Shown piece after piece: positions 17,754 to 26,669 of a stretch of 64,000 nucleotides of DNA (its first letter is position 1; every line of letters begins with the position of its first letter). Made by a program: the position numbers and the translations under genes. Location of the stretch: NCBI RefSeq assembly GCF_004135935.1, contig NZ_CP025086.1:2790001-2854000 (forward strand), in the 5' to 3' direction. Source of the stretch: Methylovirgula ligni (GTDB lineage: Bacteria; Pseudomonadota; Alphaproteobacteria; Rhizobiales; Beijerinckiaceae). The notes beneath the pieces are model-generated. The model was given only the letters and a program-made list of their open reading frames with translations, did no database searches and was not told where the DNA came from.

Positions 17754-18751
17754 CGGTTGCGGAGTTCCATCGCGATCTCTCTCCCCCATTGCGTTTCCTC
17801 GTACGGGTTCTAACCCGCGCGATTCCGACATTGGCTGGAGTCATCATTGTCAGCTTCGTGCTTCTTAAATCTCTTCATGGCGATGCCGTTGATGTCATGG
17901 CGTCACAGATGGGTACGACGGACACGACGGAAATCGCAAAATGGCGCCATGATCTGGGACTTGATCAAAGCACCGGGCGGCAGCTTCTTAATTATATCGT
18001 GAATCTTGCGCGGTTCAATTTCGGCTACTCGTATATTTACAACACGCCGGTCGCGAACCTGATAGCACAGCGCCTGCCTGCCACTGTTCTGCTGGCGGTT
18101 ACCTCGTTCGTCATCGCACTAAGCACGGGCATTCTTGCCGGAGTGGCCTCTGCCTATTCGCGGGGTGGGATCACAGATAAGCTCATCTCATTGGCACTTC
18201 TGTTTCTGTACTCAGTACCCGCATTCTGTGTCGGGTTGACTTTGATTGAGATCTTCGTCGTGCGGTTGGGCTGGCTTCCACTCGGCGACGCTCAGACTCT
18301 GGGGATTGATCTTTCTGGCGCCGCCTTAATAGGCGATCGCCTTCGTCACCTCGTTCTGCCGGCCGCGACTCTATCGCTTTTCTATACCGCGATTTACGGT
18401 CGACTGGTGCGCGCCTCGATGCTCGAGGTACGGCACCAAGATTATATAAAGACTGCCGTCGCCAAAGGCTTGCACAGCCGCACGGTCGTCTGGAAGCACA
18501 TGCTCAGAAATGCGCTGCTGCCAATCACGGCCGTGGCCGGCAATCACATTGGCGCAATGCTCGGCGGTGCTGTCACCGTGGAAACGGTTTTCAATTGGCC
18601 GGGCCTGGGACGTCTTGCGTTTGAAGCGGTCATGAAGCGCGACTTCACGGTTCTGCTCGCCATACTGGTGCTGTCAGCCATGTTTGCCGTTATCGCGAAC
18701 ATCGTCGTGGACCTCGTTCACGCGTGGATCGATCCACGCATCGAATATTGA
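17750..18751 (+). CDS. ABC transporter permease, DppB/OppB type
   Basis: 333 residues with six predicted helices, the first at ~25-45. It has the DppB-type segments RHDLGLDQSTGRQLLNYIVN and RASMLEVRHQDYIKTAVAKG (EAA loop), and the C-terminal GGAVTVETVFNWPGLGRL. It pairs with the DppC-like permease at 10587. The split of the transporter genes around the monooxygenase pair is unusual, because Dpp-type loci normally run A-B-C-D-F. Confidence 0.93.
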   Translation: MTVAEFHRDLSPPLRFLVRVLTRAIPTLAGVIIVSFVLLKSLHGDAVDVMASQMGTTDTTEIAKWRHDLGLDQSTGRQLLNYIVNLARFNFGYSYIYNTPVANLIAQRLPATVLLAVTSFVIALSTGILAGVASAYSRGGITDKLISLALLFLYSVPAFCVGLTLIEIFVVRLGWLPLGDAQTLGIDLSGAALIGDRLRHLVLPAATLSLFYTAIYGRLVRASMLEVRHQDYIKTAVAKGLHSRTVVWKHMLRNALLPITAVAGNHIGAMLGGAVTVETVFNWPGLGRLAFEAVMKRDFTVLLAILVLSAMFAVIANIVVDLVHAWIDPRIEY

Positions 18752-18763
18752 CTAAACGAAGAG

Positions 18764-20251
18764 ATGGCTATGTTGCGCGACAAAACAGAATCAAAACCGG
18801 GTCAAAAGCGCTCATCCAGCGTTGTCATCGTGGGAGGCGGATTATCCGGCGTGAGTGCAGCGCTCAAGCTGCTTTGGCGCACGGCATTTCCACTTCAAAT
18901 ATTTTTAATTGATCCACATGAGGAGCCTGGACGCGGCGTAGCTTATTCAACACGCGACCTCGAACATCGGCTGAACGCCCCCGCGCGACGTCATATCATT
19001 CGGCCAGGAGAGCCAGATCATTTTCCGCGCTGGCTTAGTAACAACGCGATAGCGGAGGGATGGCCCGGTCCTGAAGACGGAAATTTCGTCGAGGCATTCT
19101 CGCCGCGCTGGCTTTTCGGAAGCTATATCCAGTCGGAATTAAAGGCGGCGGTTCGTGGCGCTCACACCGATGTGGTGTTCAAACATATCCAGCAGGCGGC
19201 CGTCGATATTAAGAAGGATGGTGATGGGCTGGCTGTCGGACTTGCTGACGGGGAATGGCTGAAAGCGGATCACGTCATTCTGGCCAATGGCGTGTTCACA
19301 TCATCCGGCGGCATGGAGGTCGCAACTGCCTTAGAAGACGACTCACGCTATCTATCCAATCCCTGGAAGGAGGGGATTTTCGAGTCCTTACTGAAGGCAC
19401 ACGATGTCGCGATCATTGGCAGTCACTTGACGATGATCGACTGCGTCGCATCGCTGGAGCGGCGTGGATATCGCGGCAGTTATACAGTGGTCTCGAGATT
19501 GGGGCTTATGCCAAACCCCGCCTATACGGGCGAACCCTGGCACGACTTCCTAGCCGATCGTGAACCACCGACAACAGCACTTTCTCTCCTAAAATTGCTT
19601 CGGACGGAAATAGCTTCGGCGACTGCCGCTGGCTTCAATTGGCAGGCCGTGGCTGCGTCCATCCGTCCGCATATCGGGGCGCTGTGGCGAACGGCGTCGC
19701 TTGCGGAAAAACGGCGCTTCTTGCGTCATCTTCAGAGTCGTACCTTAGGTCATTCGGCGCCGCCATCTGCGATAGCGTTGGTCGAACGCGCAGTACGTGA
19801 AGGCCGCCTTACGTCGATCGCGGGGCGGGTGGCGCGGATCGATATCTGCGGAGAGCGTCTGGGCATCCATCTCAGGCCGCGCGGTGCGACGTCAGCCATT
19901 TATCACCAGACCGACAGGGTTATTCGCTGCATCGGGTTCGAATATGACTGGTCACGTATCGACGACAGGCTCGTGCAAAATCTGCTGCGGCGTGGATTGG
20001 TGCGCCCAGGGCCCCTGAATTCTGGAATCGATGCCGACGAGAATGGTGCAATCATAGCTGCGGACGGGACTCTATCAAAATCCTTCTCGGCGATCGGACA
20101 TCCGCTGAACGGAAGCGCATTTTACGAGTCGAGCGCGAGTTCCGCGTTGCGAGAACAATCGACCGTGCTCGCTGACCGGCTGTTGCCGCTGTTGGAAGTG
20201 ACGCGTTCTGCTACCCCTAGTCATATGGAGGCGATTTATGACGACCGCTGA
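18764..20251 (+). CDS. FAD/NAD(P)-binding oxidoreductase (NAD_binding_9-like)
   Basis: 495 residues. The N-terminal Rossmann motif VVIVGGGLSGVSAA (residues ~21-34) binds FAD, followed by PGRGVAYSTRDLEHRLNAPA, typical of the FAD-NAD(P)-binding family (PF13454). A second nucleotide-binding segment occurs around VAIIGSHLTMIDCVASLERRG. No membrane segment is seen. An ATG at 18770 has the better ribosome site spacing (GAAGAG). The role is unclear: it may oxidise the substrate before or after desulfination, or hydroxylate it. It overlaps the next gene by 14 nt. Confidence 0.85.
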   Translation: MAMLRDKTESKPGQKRSSSVVIVGGGLSGVSAALKLLWRTAFPLQIFLIDPHEEPGRGVAYSTRDLEHRLNAPARRHIIRPGEPDHFPRWLSNNAIAEGWPGPEDGNFVEAFSPRWLFGSYIQSELKAAVRGAHTDVVFKHIQQAAVDIKKDGDGLAVGLADGEWLKADHVILANGVFTSSGGMEVATALEDDSRYLSNPWKEGIFESLLKAHDVAIIGSHLTMIDCVASLERRGYRGSYTVVSRLGLMPNPAYTGEPWHDFLADREPPTTALSLLKLLRTEIASATAAGFNWQAVAASIRPHIGALWRTASLAEKRRFLRHLQSRTLGHSAPPSAIALVERAVREGRLTSIAGRVARIDICGERLGIHLRPRGATSAIYHQTDRVIRCIGFEYDWSRIDDRLVQNLLRRGLVRPGPLNSGIDADENGAIIAADGTLSKSFSAIGHPLNGSAFYESSASSALREQSTVLADRLLPLLEVTRSATPSHMEAIYDDR

Positions 20252-21260
20252 TGTAGCTACATTCCCCAAGATCCGAGTCGAAGAGATTTGGTTTACGCGG
20301 TGCTCTGTTCCGACGGCTTCCGGGCTGGCCATTAGACATGGATGGTTTGAAGACGAGTTCCGCCCGGACGGCATCGCCGTTCGCTCCATTCGCGGTGCCA
20401 GTGATAAGAATGTACGCGAGTCGCATTTCACGCATAGTCTCGCCAATTCTTTCCGCCAGGGGGGCAGCATCCCGGCGCTTTATGCCCGATCTCAGGGGCA
20501 GGACATCTCGCTAATCGGCTTGCAGGCCTTGCAAAGTTACCGCTCGATCATCGCGCTCCCTGGCTCCGGCATACGAAAATTGGACGATTTGCGCGGAAGG
20601 CGCATCGGTGTCGCCAATTGGGCTTTGAACAAGATCGATTATTGGCGAGCCTCGACGCTCGAAAGCGTTGACGGGTTGCTCGCAGAAGGCGGCCTTCGAC
20701 GGACGGACGTTGAACTTGTCGATGTCCCGGTTGCGACCAGCTACGTGGGAGATCCCGATCACTCAAAGAATACGCCACGTCTTAACCGATTGCACACACC
20801 GGAACTGCTGGCCTTGCTGCGGGGGGAGGTCGACGCGATCGTGGCCCACGGGGCGAACGGAATTGCGTTGCGCGAGCAATTTTCGGCGGCGGAAGTCATC
20901 GGCCGGCACTTCAGCGAGCCACTGACGTTGGTTGTGAGTACGCCGCTGCTACGGAGCCGTCCGGATATTGTTGTGCGTTATGTTGAGCGGATCGTTCGCG
21001 CGGCGCGATGGGGTAACGCCAATCCCGAAGAGGCTAAACGTATTTTCGCCGCCGAAATGGGTACAGCGGAGTATTGGTATGATGAGGCTGCAGAGTCCCG
21101 CAGCCAATCTCTCGATTTGTCGCTCGAAGAGAATCTCGTGGCTGACCTGAAGCGGCGTCAAACGTTTCTGTTGGAAAACGGATTTATCCCGTTCGATATC
21201 GATATCGATGCGTGGATCGATCGGGAACCGCTTCAACAGGCATTAGCACGTGCGGGATAG
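20238..21260 (+). CDS. DszB-like desulfinase (2-hydroxybiphenyl-2-sulfinate desulfinase family)
   Basis: 340 residues, no signal peptide, SsuA/NMT1-like fold. It aligns by eye with DszB along its length: [10 protein letters not shown] against DszB's [28 protein letters not shown] against its [28 protein letters not shown], and a [10 protein letters not shown]-terminus. The DszB catalytic residues Cys27, His60 and Arg70 correspond to Cys22, His63 and Arg73, with the same His-Arg spacing. DszB releases sulfite from an aryl sulfinate. A cytoplasmic desulfinase is therefore more likely than a sulfonate-binding protein, which would need an export signal. The substrate is unknown. Confidence 0.8.
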   Translation: MTTADVATFPKIRVEEIWFTRCSVPTASGLAIRHGWFEDEFRPDGIAVRSIRGASDKNVRESHFTHSLANSFRQGGSIPALYARSQGQDISLIGLQALQSYRSIIALPGSGIRKLDDLRGRRIGVANWALNKIDYWRASTLESVDGLLAEGGLRRTDVELVDVPVATSYVGDPDHSKNTPRLNRLHTPELLALLRGEVDAIVAHGANGIALREQFSAAEVIGRHFSEPLTLVVSTPLLRSRPDIVVRYVERIVRAARWGNANPEEAKRIFAAEMGTAEYWYDEAAESRSQSLDLSLEENLVADLKRRQTFLLENGFIPFDIDIDAWIDREPLQQALARAG

Positions 21261-21322
21261 TTGCTGGACGAAGACAAAGGCGAATTTGATTTTCATTAGT
21301 CCCCTAAGAGGAAGAACCCGTA

Positions 21323-22063
21323 ATGTCCGATCCCGTCAGCGCGGCGAGCGCCACTGTCGCGGCCAGTCTTTCGCCGGTCGATCTGTTTCTGCATGCCGAT
21401 CCGATCGTCAAAAGCGTCATCATCCTGCTGCTGCTCGCCTCGGCCTGGGGCTGGACGATCATCATCGACAAGCTGCTGCGTCTGGCGGTGCTGAACCGGC
21501 GCGCGGGCAAGCTCATCGCCAGCGTCAAGTCAGGTCTGCCGGTGGCGACGATCGCGGAAGGCTTCGCCGATGCGCCGGCGAGCGATCCGTTCGTCTCCGT
21601 CTATCAGGCGGTGGTCGAGGAGAACAACCGCTCCGCCGACATCGTCCACACCGAGGCGCAGTCGGACAATCTGCAGGACCGGGTGCATCGGGTGGCGCAG
21701 CTTGCCAGCGGCGCCGCGCTCGAGCATCTGCAAAAACGCCTGCCCAATCTTGCGACGATCGGCGCGGTGGCGCCCTTCGTCGGCCTGTTCGGCACGGTGT
21801 GGGGCATCATGAATTCGTTCCAGGGCATCGCCAATTCGAACAACACCAGCCTGGCGGTGGTCGCGCCGGGCATCGCCGAGGCTTTGTTCGCCACGGCGCT
21901 GGGCCTTGCGGCGGCGATCCCGGCGGTCATTTTCTACAACCGCATCACCACCGACATCGGCGCCTACGGCAAGAAGCTGCACACGTTTATCGGCGTGCTC
22001 GAAGTCGAACTGTCGCGCCAGCTTTCACGAAAGGGAGATCGCAATGGCCTTCGCGCTGCGTAA
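21323..22063 (+). CDS. exbB: ExbB/TolQ-family proton channel subunit
   Basis: 246 residues from an ATG with AGAGGAAG upstream. Three membrane helices (~30-50, 145-165, 190-210) include the conserved [20 protein letters not shown] and the [20 protein letters not shown] segment. It harnesses the proton gradient to drive TonB or TolA. In this setting it probably energises the TonB receptor at 8264. Codon use is much more GC-rich than in neighbouring island genes, resembling core genes. Its usual partner ExbD is present only as a 19-codon stub directly after it. Confidence 0.88.
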   Translation: MSDPVSAASATVAASLSPVDLFLHADPIVKSVIILLLLASAWGWTIIIDKLLRLAVLNRRAGKLIASVKSGLPVATIAEGFADAPASDPFVSVYQAVVEENNRSADIVHTEAQSDNLQDRVHRVAQLASGAALEHLQKRLPNLATIGAVAPFVGLFGTVWGIMNSFQGIANSNNTSLAVVAPGIAEALFATALGLAAAIPAVIFYNRITTDIGAYGKKLHTFIGVLEVELSRQLSRKGDRNGLRAA

Positions 22064-22103
22064 ACACGATAGCGACTTCGAAGCCGCGCCTTGCCACACG
22101 TGA
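22044..22103 (+). pseudogene. ExbD/TolR 5' remnant
   Basis: 19 codons beginning [16 protein letters not shown] after a GGGAG ribosome site and overlapping the end of exbB. This is a typical beginning of an exbD/tolR reading frame, but the membrane helix and the NVTPLVDV-like region are missing; a stop comes at once. The junction with the FMN reductase leader marks a deletion or recombination point. Confidence 0.65.
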
Positions 22104-22132
22104 AACTGTTTAGCATATCGGGAGTGTCAGCG

Positions 22133-22699
22133 GTGCCGGCCAAAGTTGTCGTCTTCAGTGGGAATACCCATCGCCCGTCCAAATCGAGATCGCTTGCGCA
22201 ATCCGTGCTCGAAGCGGCCGCGGCGCAGATTGCGCTCGACGCGCAAACTTTCGACCTCGTTGATGCGGGGCAGGGCGTGGGTGCATTCGCCCGCGCCAAT
22301 TTGCCTTCAGGGGCGCAGGAAATCGTCGAGGCGATAGAGAGCGCCGAGGCGCTCATCGTTTCGGTCCCAGTTTATAAGGGCTCCTATCCGGGCCTGTTCA
22401 AACATCTCATCGATTTTGTCGACCCGCTGGCTCTCGCCGATAAGCCGGTTCTGTTGGCGGCGACAGGCGGCGGGCTGCGGCATGCGCTGGTTGTCGAGCA
22501 CCAATTGCGTCCGCTCTTCGGGTTCTTTTCGGCGCTGACGATTCCGACCGCGGTCTATGCCAATGACGGTGACTTCGTCGATGGCGTGGCTGTCGAGCCG
22601 GTTCTGCAAGAGCGCATCCGTCAGGCCGCATCGCAATTTGCCGCTTCGTTAGGCGCACGAAAAAGTCAGACCGCTGACGAGTTGGCTCATACTTTCTAG
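22133..22699 (+). CDS. NAD(P)H-dependent FMN reductase, SsuE/MsuE type
   Basis: 188 residues from a GTG at 22133 with GGGAG 8 nt upstream; an open TTG at 22091 is less likely. Flavodoxin-like fold with FSGNTHRPSKSRSLAQ near the N-terminus (FMN phosphate loop), then SVPVYKGSYPGLFKHLIDFV and LLAATGGGLRHALVVEHQLRP, as in SsuE/MsuE. It supplies FMNH2 to two-component monooxygenases. It is the evident partner for both DszA-like proteins and plays the part of DszD in this operon. Confidence 0.9.
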   Translation: MPAKVVVFSGNTHRPSKSRSLAQSVLEAAAAQIALDAQTFDLVDAGQGVGAFARANLPSGAQEIVEAIESAEALIVSVPVYKGSYPGLFKHLIDFVDPLALADKPVLLAATGGGLRHALVVEHQLRPLFGFFSALTIPTAVYANDGDFVDGVAVEPVLQERIRQAASQFAASLGARKSQTADELAHTF

Positions 22700-23190
22700 A
22701 ATACCGGTTGATCGCTTTCGAGCAATCCTTCTCTGCGTGCCCGCTATTGTTACTCGAAATAATGAAACGCTTTGGCAGGCAACCTGACGGCTGCGATACG
22801 ATGCGTAATAGGTTTCCGGCAAACTCGTCGTACAGCGGGGAGATGAGAGAGGTTCGCTCTATCCCCATTCCGCTACGCGACCATGGGACCGGAGAGTTCT
22901 TCACGGAATTAGCAGGCTCGAACGGGCGGGTGGCTGAAAAGAAGCATTGCCGGTACGCTTGGCAGGCTCGTCAAGACGTATTGTGACCTCTCCGAGATTC
23001 GCTGACTTGGCGGACTTACCTATTGGTCAACGCGCCCCAAACGCTGACATTGGCCGTCCATTACTCCTTGACCGCCGGCATCTCTTCGAAAACGCGCGAG
23101 GCGCTCGACAAGCTCAACTCGCTTGGAACCAAAGCCCGAACAAAAGTGTCTAACACACCTTAAATATTTCGGCTAAGCCTTTGATTTAAA
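22700..23190. other. Gene-poor end of the island
   Basis: No recognisable gene. Short open frames exist, for example 22708-22986, and a frame ending at 23163 that reads VNAPQTLTLAVHYSLTAGIS. None shows a family motif or a good start. This is where an integrase would be expected next to the tRNA, and none is seen. Confidence 0.4.
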
Positions 23191-23266
<76 letters not shown>

Positions 23267-23397
23267 TCACGTTCGTGAGGCGAACCACCTGCGCTGCCGG
23301 AACGCGGCGCGCCGGCAGCATGTAAGCGAACATTGCGCGCCGCGCAAGCCATTCGCGGCGCTTGGGGAAAAATCCGTTTGACGGAGGCGGGCAGGGA

Positions 23398-24972
23398 TCA
23401 GCCCGCCTTGCTCTCCTGGCTGCGCCGGTGCAGCGCGGCGAGCTTGTTGAGCGCCGCGATATAGGCCCGCGCCGAGGCGACGAGCGTGTCCGGATCGGCG
23501 CCGCGCGCGGTCACGGAGCGGCCGCCCTCGGCCAGTTTGACCGTGACTTCCGCCTGCGCATCGGTGCCCTGCGTGACGGCATGGACCTGATAGAGCTCCA
23601 GCACGGCCTCGTGCGGCACCAGCGCGCGGATGGCGTTGAAGATCGCATCGACCGGCCCGTTGCCTGTCGCCTGGAAGGTCTTCTGCGTGCCCTCGACATC
23701 GAGCGTCAGCGCCGCCGATTGCGGGCCGCCCGTGCCGGCCATCACGGCGAGCGAGACCAGCTTGATCCGCTCATGCGCGCTGACCAGTTCGTCATCGACC
23801 AGCGCGATCAGATCCTCGTCGTAGACCGTCTTCTTGCGGTCGGCGAGATTCTTGAAGCGGGTGAAGGCATCCTGCAGCGCGTTCTCGCCGAGCTCGTAGC
23901 CCAATTCGCGCAGCTTCTCGCGGAAGGCGTGGCGGCCCGAATGCTTGCCCATGACGAGCGAGCTCTTGCTGACGCCGACGCTCTCCGGCGTCATGATCTC
24001 GTAGGTCTGGGCATTCTTCAAAATGCCATCCTGATGGATGCCGCTCTCATGCGCGAAGGCGTTGCGGCCGATGATCGCCTTGTTGTATTGCACCGGAAAC
24101 GAGCTGACGGCCGAGACGAGCTTCGAGGCGCGGGTGAGCATCGTCGAATCGACGTTGCTGTAATAGGGCAGCTTGTCGGCGCGCGTCTTCAGAGCCATTA
24201 CGACTTCTTCCAGCGCGGCATTACCGGCGCGCTCGCCGAGCCCGTTGATCGTGCATTCGACCTGCCGCGCGCCTGCGCCGATGCCCGCCAAAGTGTTGGC
24301 GACGGCGAGGCCGAGATCGTCGTGGCAATGGACCGAGAAAATGGCCTTGTCGGCGTTCGGCACGCGGTCGCGCACCGTCGCGAACATGGCGGCATATTCG
24401 CTCGGAATGGCATAGCCCACCGTATCGGGCAGGTTGATCGTCGTGGCGCCAGCCTTGATCGCCGCCTCGACGCAGCGGCAGAGATAGTCGATCGGCGTGC
24501 GCGTCGCGTCCATCGCCGACCATTCGACATCGTCGACAAGGTTGCGGGCCTGCGTCACCGTCCGGGCGATGATTTCGAGCACGTCCTCGGCGCTCTTGTT
24601 CATCTGGTGTTCGAGATGGATCGGCGAGGTTGAAACGAACGTATGGATGCGGGGCAGCACGGCATGGCGCACCGCCTCGCCGGCGCGGGCAATATCGCGC
24701 TCGATGGCGCGGGCAAGCCCCGCGACGCGCGCCCGCTTGGTGCGCTTGGCGATTTCGGAAACGGCCTCGAAATCACCCTCCGAGGCGATGGGGAAGCCCG
24801 CTTCGATAATATCGACGCCCATCGTGTCGAGCAGATGTGCGACTTCGAGTTTGGCCTCGAAGGTCATGGTCGCGCCGGGGCATTGCTCGCCGTCGCGCAA
24901 CGTGGTGTCGAAGATCAAAACGCGGTCTTTATCGGCCGGCTTGGCGCCGTTGGCTTGCACGGAATCGTTCAT
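23398..24972 (-). CDS. leuA: 2-isopropylmalate synthase
   Basis: 524 residues, full length for the bacterial LeuA type. It condenses acetyl-CoA with 2-oxoisovalerate, the first committed step of leucine synthesis. Seen: [17 protein letters not shown] near the N-terminus (metal-binding Asp and catalytic Arg), the [12 protein letters not shown] metal-binding His motif, GLGERAGNA, and the C-terminal regulatory LeuA_dimer domain from about residue 400 (leucine feedback). A Leu-rich leader peptide upstream suggests attenuation control. Confidence 0.97.
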   Translation of the reverse strand: MNDSVQANGAKPADKDRVLIFDTTLRDGEQCPGATMTFEAKLEVAHLLDTMGVDIIEAGFPIASEGDFEAVSEIAKRTKRARVAGLARAIERDIARAGEAVRHAVLPRIHTFVSTSPIHLEHQMNKSAEDVLEIIARTVTQARNLVDDVEWSAMDATRTPIDYLCRCVEAAIKAGATTINLPDTVGYAIPSEYAAMFATVRDRVPNADKAIFSVHCHDDLGLAVANTLAGIGAGARQVECTINGLGERAGNAALEEVVMALKTRADKLPYYSNVDSTMLTRASKLVSAVSSFPVQYNKAIIGRNAFAHESGIHQDGILKNAQTYEIMTPESVGVSKSSLVMGKHSGRHAFREKLRELGYELGENALQDAFTRFKNLADRKKTVYDEDLIALVDDELVSAHERIKLVSLAVMAGTGGPQSAALTLDVEGTQKTFQATGNGPVDAIFNAIRALVPHEAVLELYQVHAVTQGTDAQAEVTVKLAEGGRSVTARGADPDTLVASARAYIAALNKLAALHRRSQESKAG

Positions 24973-25023
24973 TGGAGTGCTCGAATCTGAAATTGGAACT
25001 GGCTGCTTGATTGGTGCGACGCT

Positions 25024-25063
25024 CCCCTGAGTGCCCGGGCAAGGCCCGGCCGGCGCTCAGGGG
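25024..25063 (-). promoter_or_regulatory. Attenuator-like hairpin before leuA
   Basis: A strong nested hairpin: CTCAGGGG/CCCCTGAG outer arms (25056-25063 and 25024-25031), and an inner CCGGGC/GCCCGG stem (25035-25040 and 25044-25049). Its upstream arm covers the stop codon of the leader peptide. No T-run follows, so if it terminates transcription it is not a canonical intrinsic terminator. Confidence 0.5.
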
Positions 25064-25149
25064 CTGGTAAGCAGAAGCAGGCCGAGCGACAGCGAAGCCG
25101 GCAAAGCTGCCAAGCCCTCAAGCTGCTGATGATCGGCGCACAGACGCAC
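25057..25149 (-). CDS. Leucine-rich leader peptide of leuA
   Basis: 30 codons from a GTG with AGG 7 nt upstream. Ten residues are Leu, including four in a row just before the stop (SLGLLLLTSP). It sits upstream of leuA on the same strand, and its stop codon is embedded in the hairpin at 25024-25063. That layout is the standard one for ribosome-mediated attenuation of leucine biosynthesis genes. The mechanism here is inferred from the arrangement. Confidence 0.65.
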   Translation of the reverse strand: MRLCADHQQLEGLAALPASLSLGLLLLTSP

Positions 25150-25294
25150 GCGAGCCTCGCGAAAAACGAATGGTCTTTCCTATGTAATGCAAGCGCCGAA
25201 GAGAGGCAAGCTGGCCGAAAAGGGGGAAGCAACCGACCCTCGAATCACCTAAAATCGCACTATTATGGCGGCAGGGATCAGGGAGGCTTTGCCG

Positions 25295-26062
25295 ATGCGC
25301 TCAGGTTCCAAGCTCCGATCTCACCAGCGCCAGCCGCGCTTGCCTGACGGGCTGCGCATCTATGCGATCGGCGACGTGCATGGCCGTGCCGACCTGCTGG
25401 AACGGCTGTTCGGCCTGATCGACGCCGATCTTGCCCGCCGGCCTACGCCACGCGCGTTGCATGTCATGCTCGGCGACTATGTCGATCGCGGGCCGGCCTC
25501 CCGCGCGGTGATCGACGCCATTCTCGCGCGGGCGAAATGCCGCGAACTCGTGGCGCTGAAAGGCAATCACGATGCCTTGCTGCTTCAGGCGCTGGATGAG
25601 CCCACGTCCATAGGCGATTGGCTGCTGATGCACGGGGTCGAGACCTTGGCGTCCTATGGCCTCACCTCGGCCGATGGCGCGGGCAGCAAGCTCAGCGATC
25701 TCGGCCGCGCCTTCGCGGCGGCCTTACCTGCCGAGCATCTCGAATTCTTCCGCGGGCTCAAGTTATCATTTTCCTGCGGCGATTTCTTTTTCGCCCATGC
25801 CGGCGTGCGGCCGGGCATCGATCTCGATCGCCAGTCGGAAAAGGATCTGCTCTGGATTCGTCAGGACTTCCTGCGTCACGACGGCGATTTCGGCAAGGTT
25901 ATCGTGCATGGCCACACGCCCGTCCGCGATGTGGAACGCCGCCGCAACCGCATCGGCATCGATACGGCGGCCTATGCCACCGGCAAGCTCACGGCGCTTG
26001 TCATCGAAGGCAACGATCTGCGCCTCATCGATACCGCCACGGCGGCCCTGCGCGCGGCTTGA
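25295..26062 (+). CDS. PPP-family metallophosphatase (serine/threonine protein phosphatase-like)
   Basis: 255 residues from ATG 25295, chosen over the ATG at 25265 because GGGAGG lies 8 nt upstream. The three metal-binding motifs of calcineurin-like phosphatases are in order: GDVHG (~residue 28), GDYVDRG (~60) and GNHD (~90). His residues HAGVRP and HGHTP follow. It is soluble and cytoplasmic, similar to bacterial PP1-like (lambda-type) phosphatases. The physiological substrate is not evident from its neighbours. Confidence 0.9.
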   Translation: MRSGSKLRSHQRQPRLPDGLRIYAIGDVHGRADLLERLFGLIDADLARRPTPRALHVMLGDYVDRGPASRAVIDAILARAKCRELVALKGNHDALLLQALDEPTSIGDWLLMHGVETLASYGLTSADGAGSKLSDLGRAFAAALPAEHLEFFRGLKLSFSCGDFFFAHAGVRPGIDLDRQSEKDLLWIRQDFLRHDGDFGKVIVHGHTPVRDVERRRNRIGIDTAAYATGKLTALVIEGNDLRLIDTATAALRAA

Positions 26063-26170
26063 AACTTAGTTTCGAATTATTCCATTTATCAAATAAAATC
26101 ATATGCTTGCGGATATATCCCGAGGCCTCTACGCTCGCTCGCAGTACATATGCGGCGACGGAGCACACCA

Positions 26171-26476
26171 ATGCGGGACGACGGCAAGAGCGAAGAAGAA
26201 ACGGCGCGTGAGAAAATGCGTCAAGCGGTGCTTTGCGCCTTCTGCAATATCATGCAGACGACGCGGCTGAGGCCCATGACGGTCCTCGGTCTTGCCGCCA
26301 TGGCTGTCGGGGCGATTTACAAAGAGGTGGCAACCGTCCATCGCCATGCCGACACATGCCCCTGCGGCTGGGAGCCGCGCGCGGACAACGACGTCGAGGC
26401 GTTGCAGACGGCAATCGCGGCGGCCGCATGGCCGCCGACCGATCTGCGCTGGCTGAAGGTCGCCGGCAAGGCGTAA
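26171..26476 (+). CDS. Hypothetical protein with CxxC and CxC motifs
   Basis: 101 residues from ATG 26171, with CGGAG upstream. A charged N-terminus is followed by a CAFC pair and a hydrophobic stretch (TVLGLAAMAVGAIY) that could be a membrane helix. The C-terminal half has HADTCPCGWEPRADND. Proteins like this occur in Hyphomicrobiales; the function is unknown. The Cys pairs could bind a metal. Confidence 0.6.
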   Translation: MRDDGKSEEETAREKMRQAVLCAFCNIMQTTRLRPMTVLGLAAMAVGAIYKEVATVHRHADTCPCGWEPRADNDVEALQTAIAAAAWPPTDLRWLKVAGKA

Positions 26477-26477
26477 T

Positions 26478-26669
26478 TCAGCGCGCCAGCGCGTCGCGTT
26501 CTTTTTGCAGCCGGGCGAGCAGGGCCTCCTGCTCGGCGATACGATCGGCGGAGAGGGCATCGTCTTCCGCACCGGAATAGGCGGCGGCCTGCTCGGTCAG
26601 GTCGCGGATGTTTTCGCGAACGTCGGCGATCTCTTTTTCGAGCGCGGCGAGGGCGGCGGCGTTAGGCAT
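26478..26669 (-). CDS. Small coiled-coil protein
   Basis: 63 residues from ATG 26669 with an AAGGAG site 6 nt upstream. Almost entirely helical with heptad spacing (LAALEKEIADVRENIRDLTEQ and EQEALLARLQKERDAL). No family is recognised. It converges on the gene at 26171-26476, with one base between the stops. From 26670 to 26968 I see no gene. Confidence 0.65.
   Translation of the reverse strand: MPNAAALAALEKEIADVRENIRDLTEQAAAYSGAEDDALSADRIAEQEALLARLQKERDALAR

Larger units (their letters stand above)
6703..23190. mobile_element. Genomic island integrated at tRNA-Lys(CTT)
   Basis: About 16.5 kb bounded by the 47-nt direct repeat of the tRNA-Lys 3' end. It carries a coherent organosulfur gene set running in one direction from a divergent CysB-type regulator. 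No integrase, transposase or relaxase gene is recognisable inside, so the element is probably immobilised or was mobilised in trans. Most genes use visibly less GC-rich codons than leuA and the other core genes to the right; the exbB gene is an exception. Confidence 0.8.

Noticed and set aside
20238-21260. Annotation as an ABC sulfonate-binding protein (SsuA)
   Set aside because: No signal peptide, and the DszB catalytic triad and motifs are retained; the island already has a binding protein at 16155.
23362-24633. A 423-residue plus-strand frame
   Set aside because: It is antisense to leuA, which is fully supported by its motifs; GC-rich third positions create such shadows.
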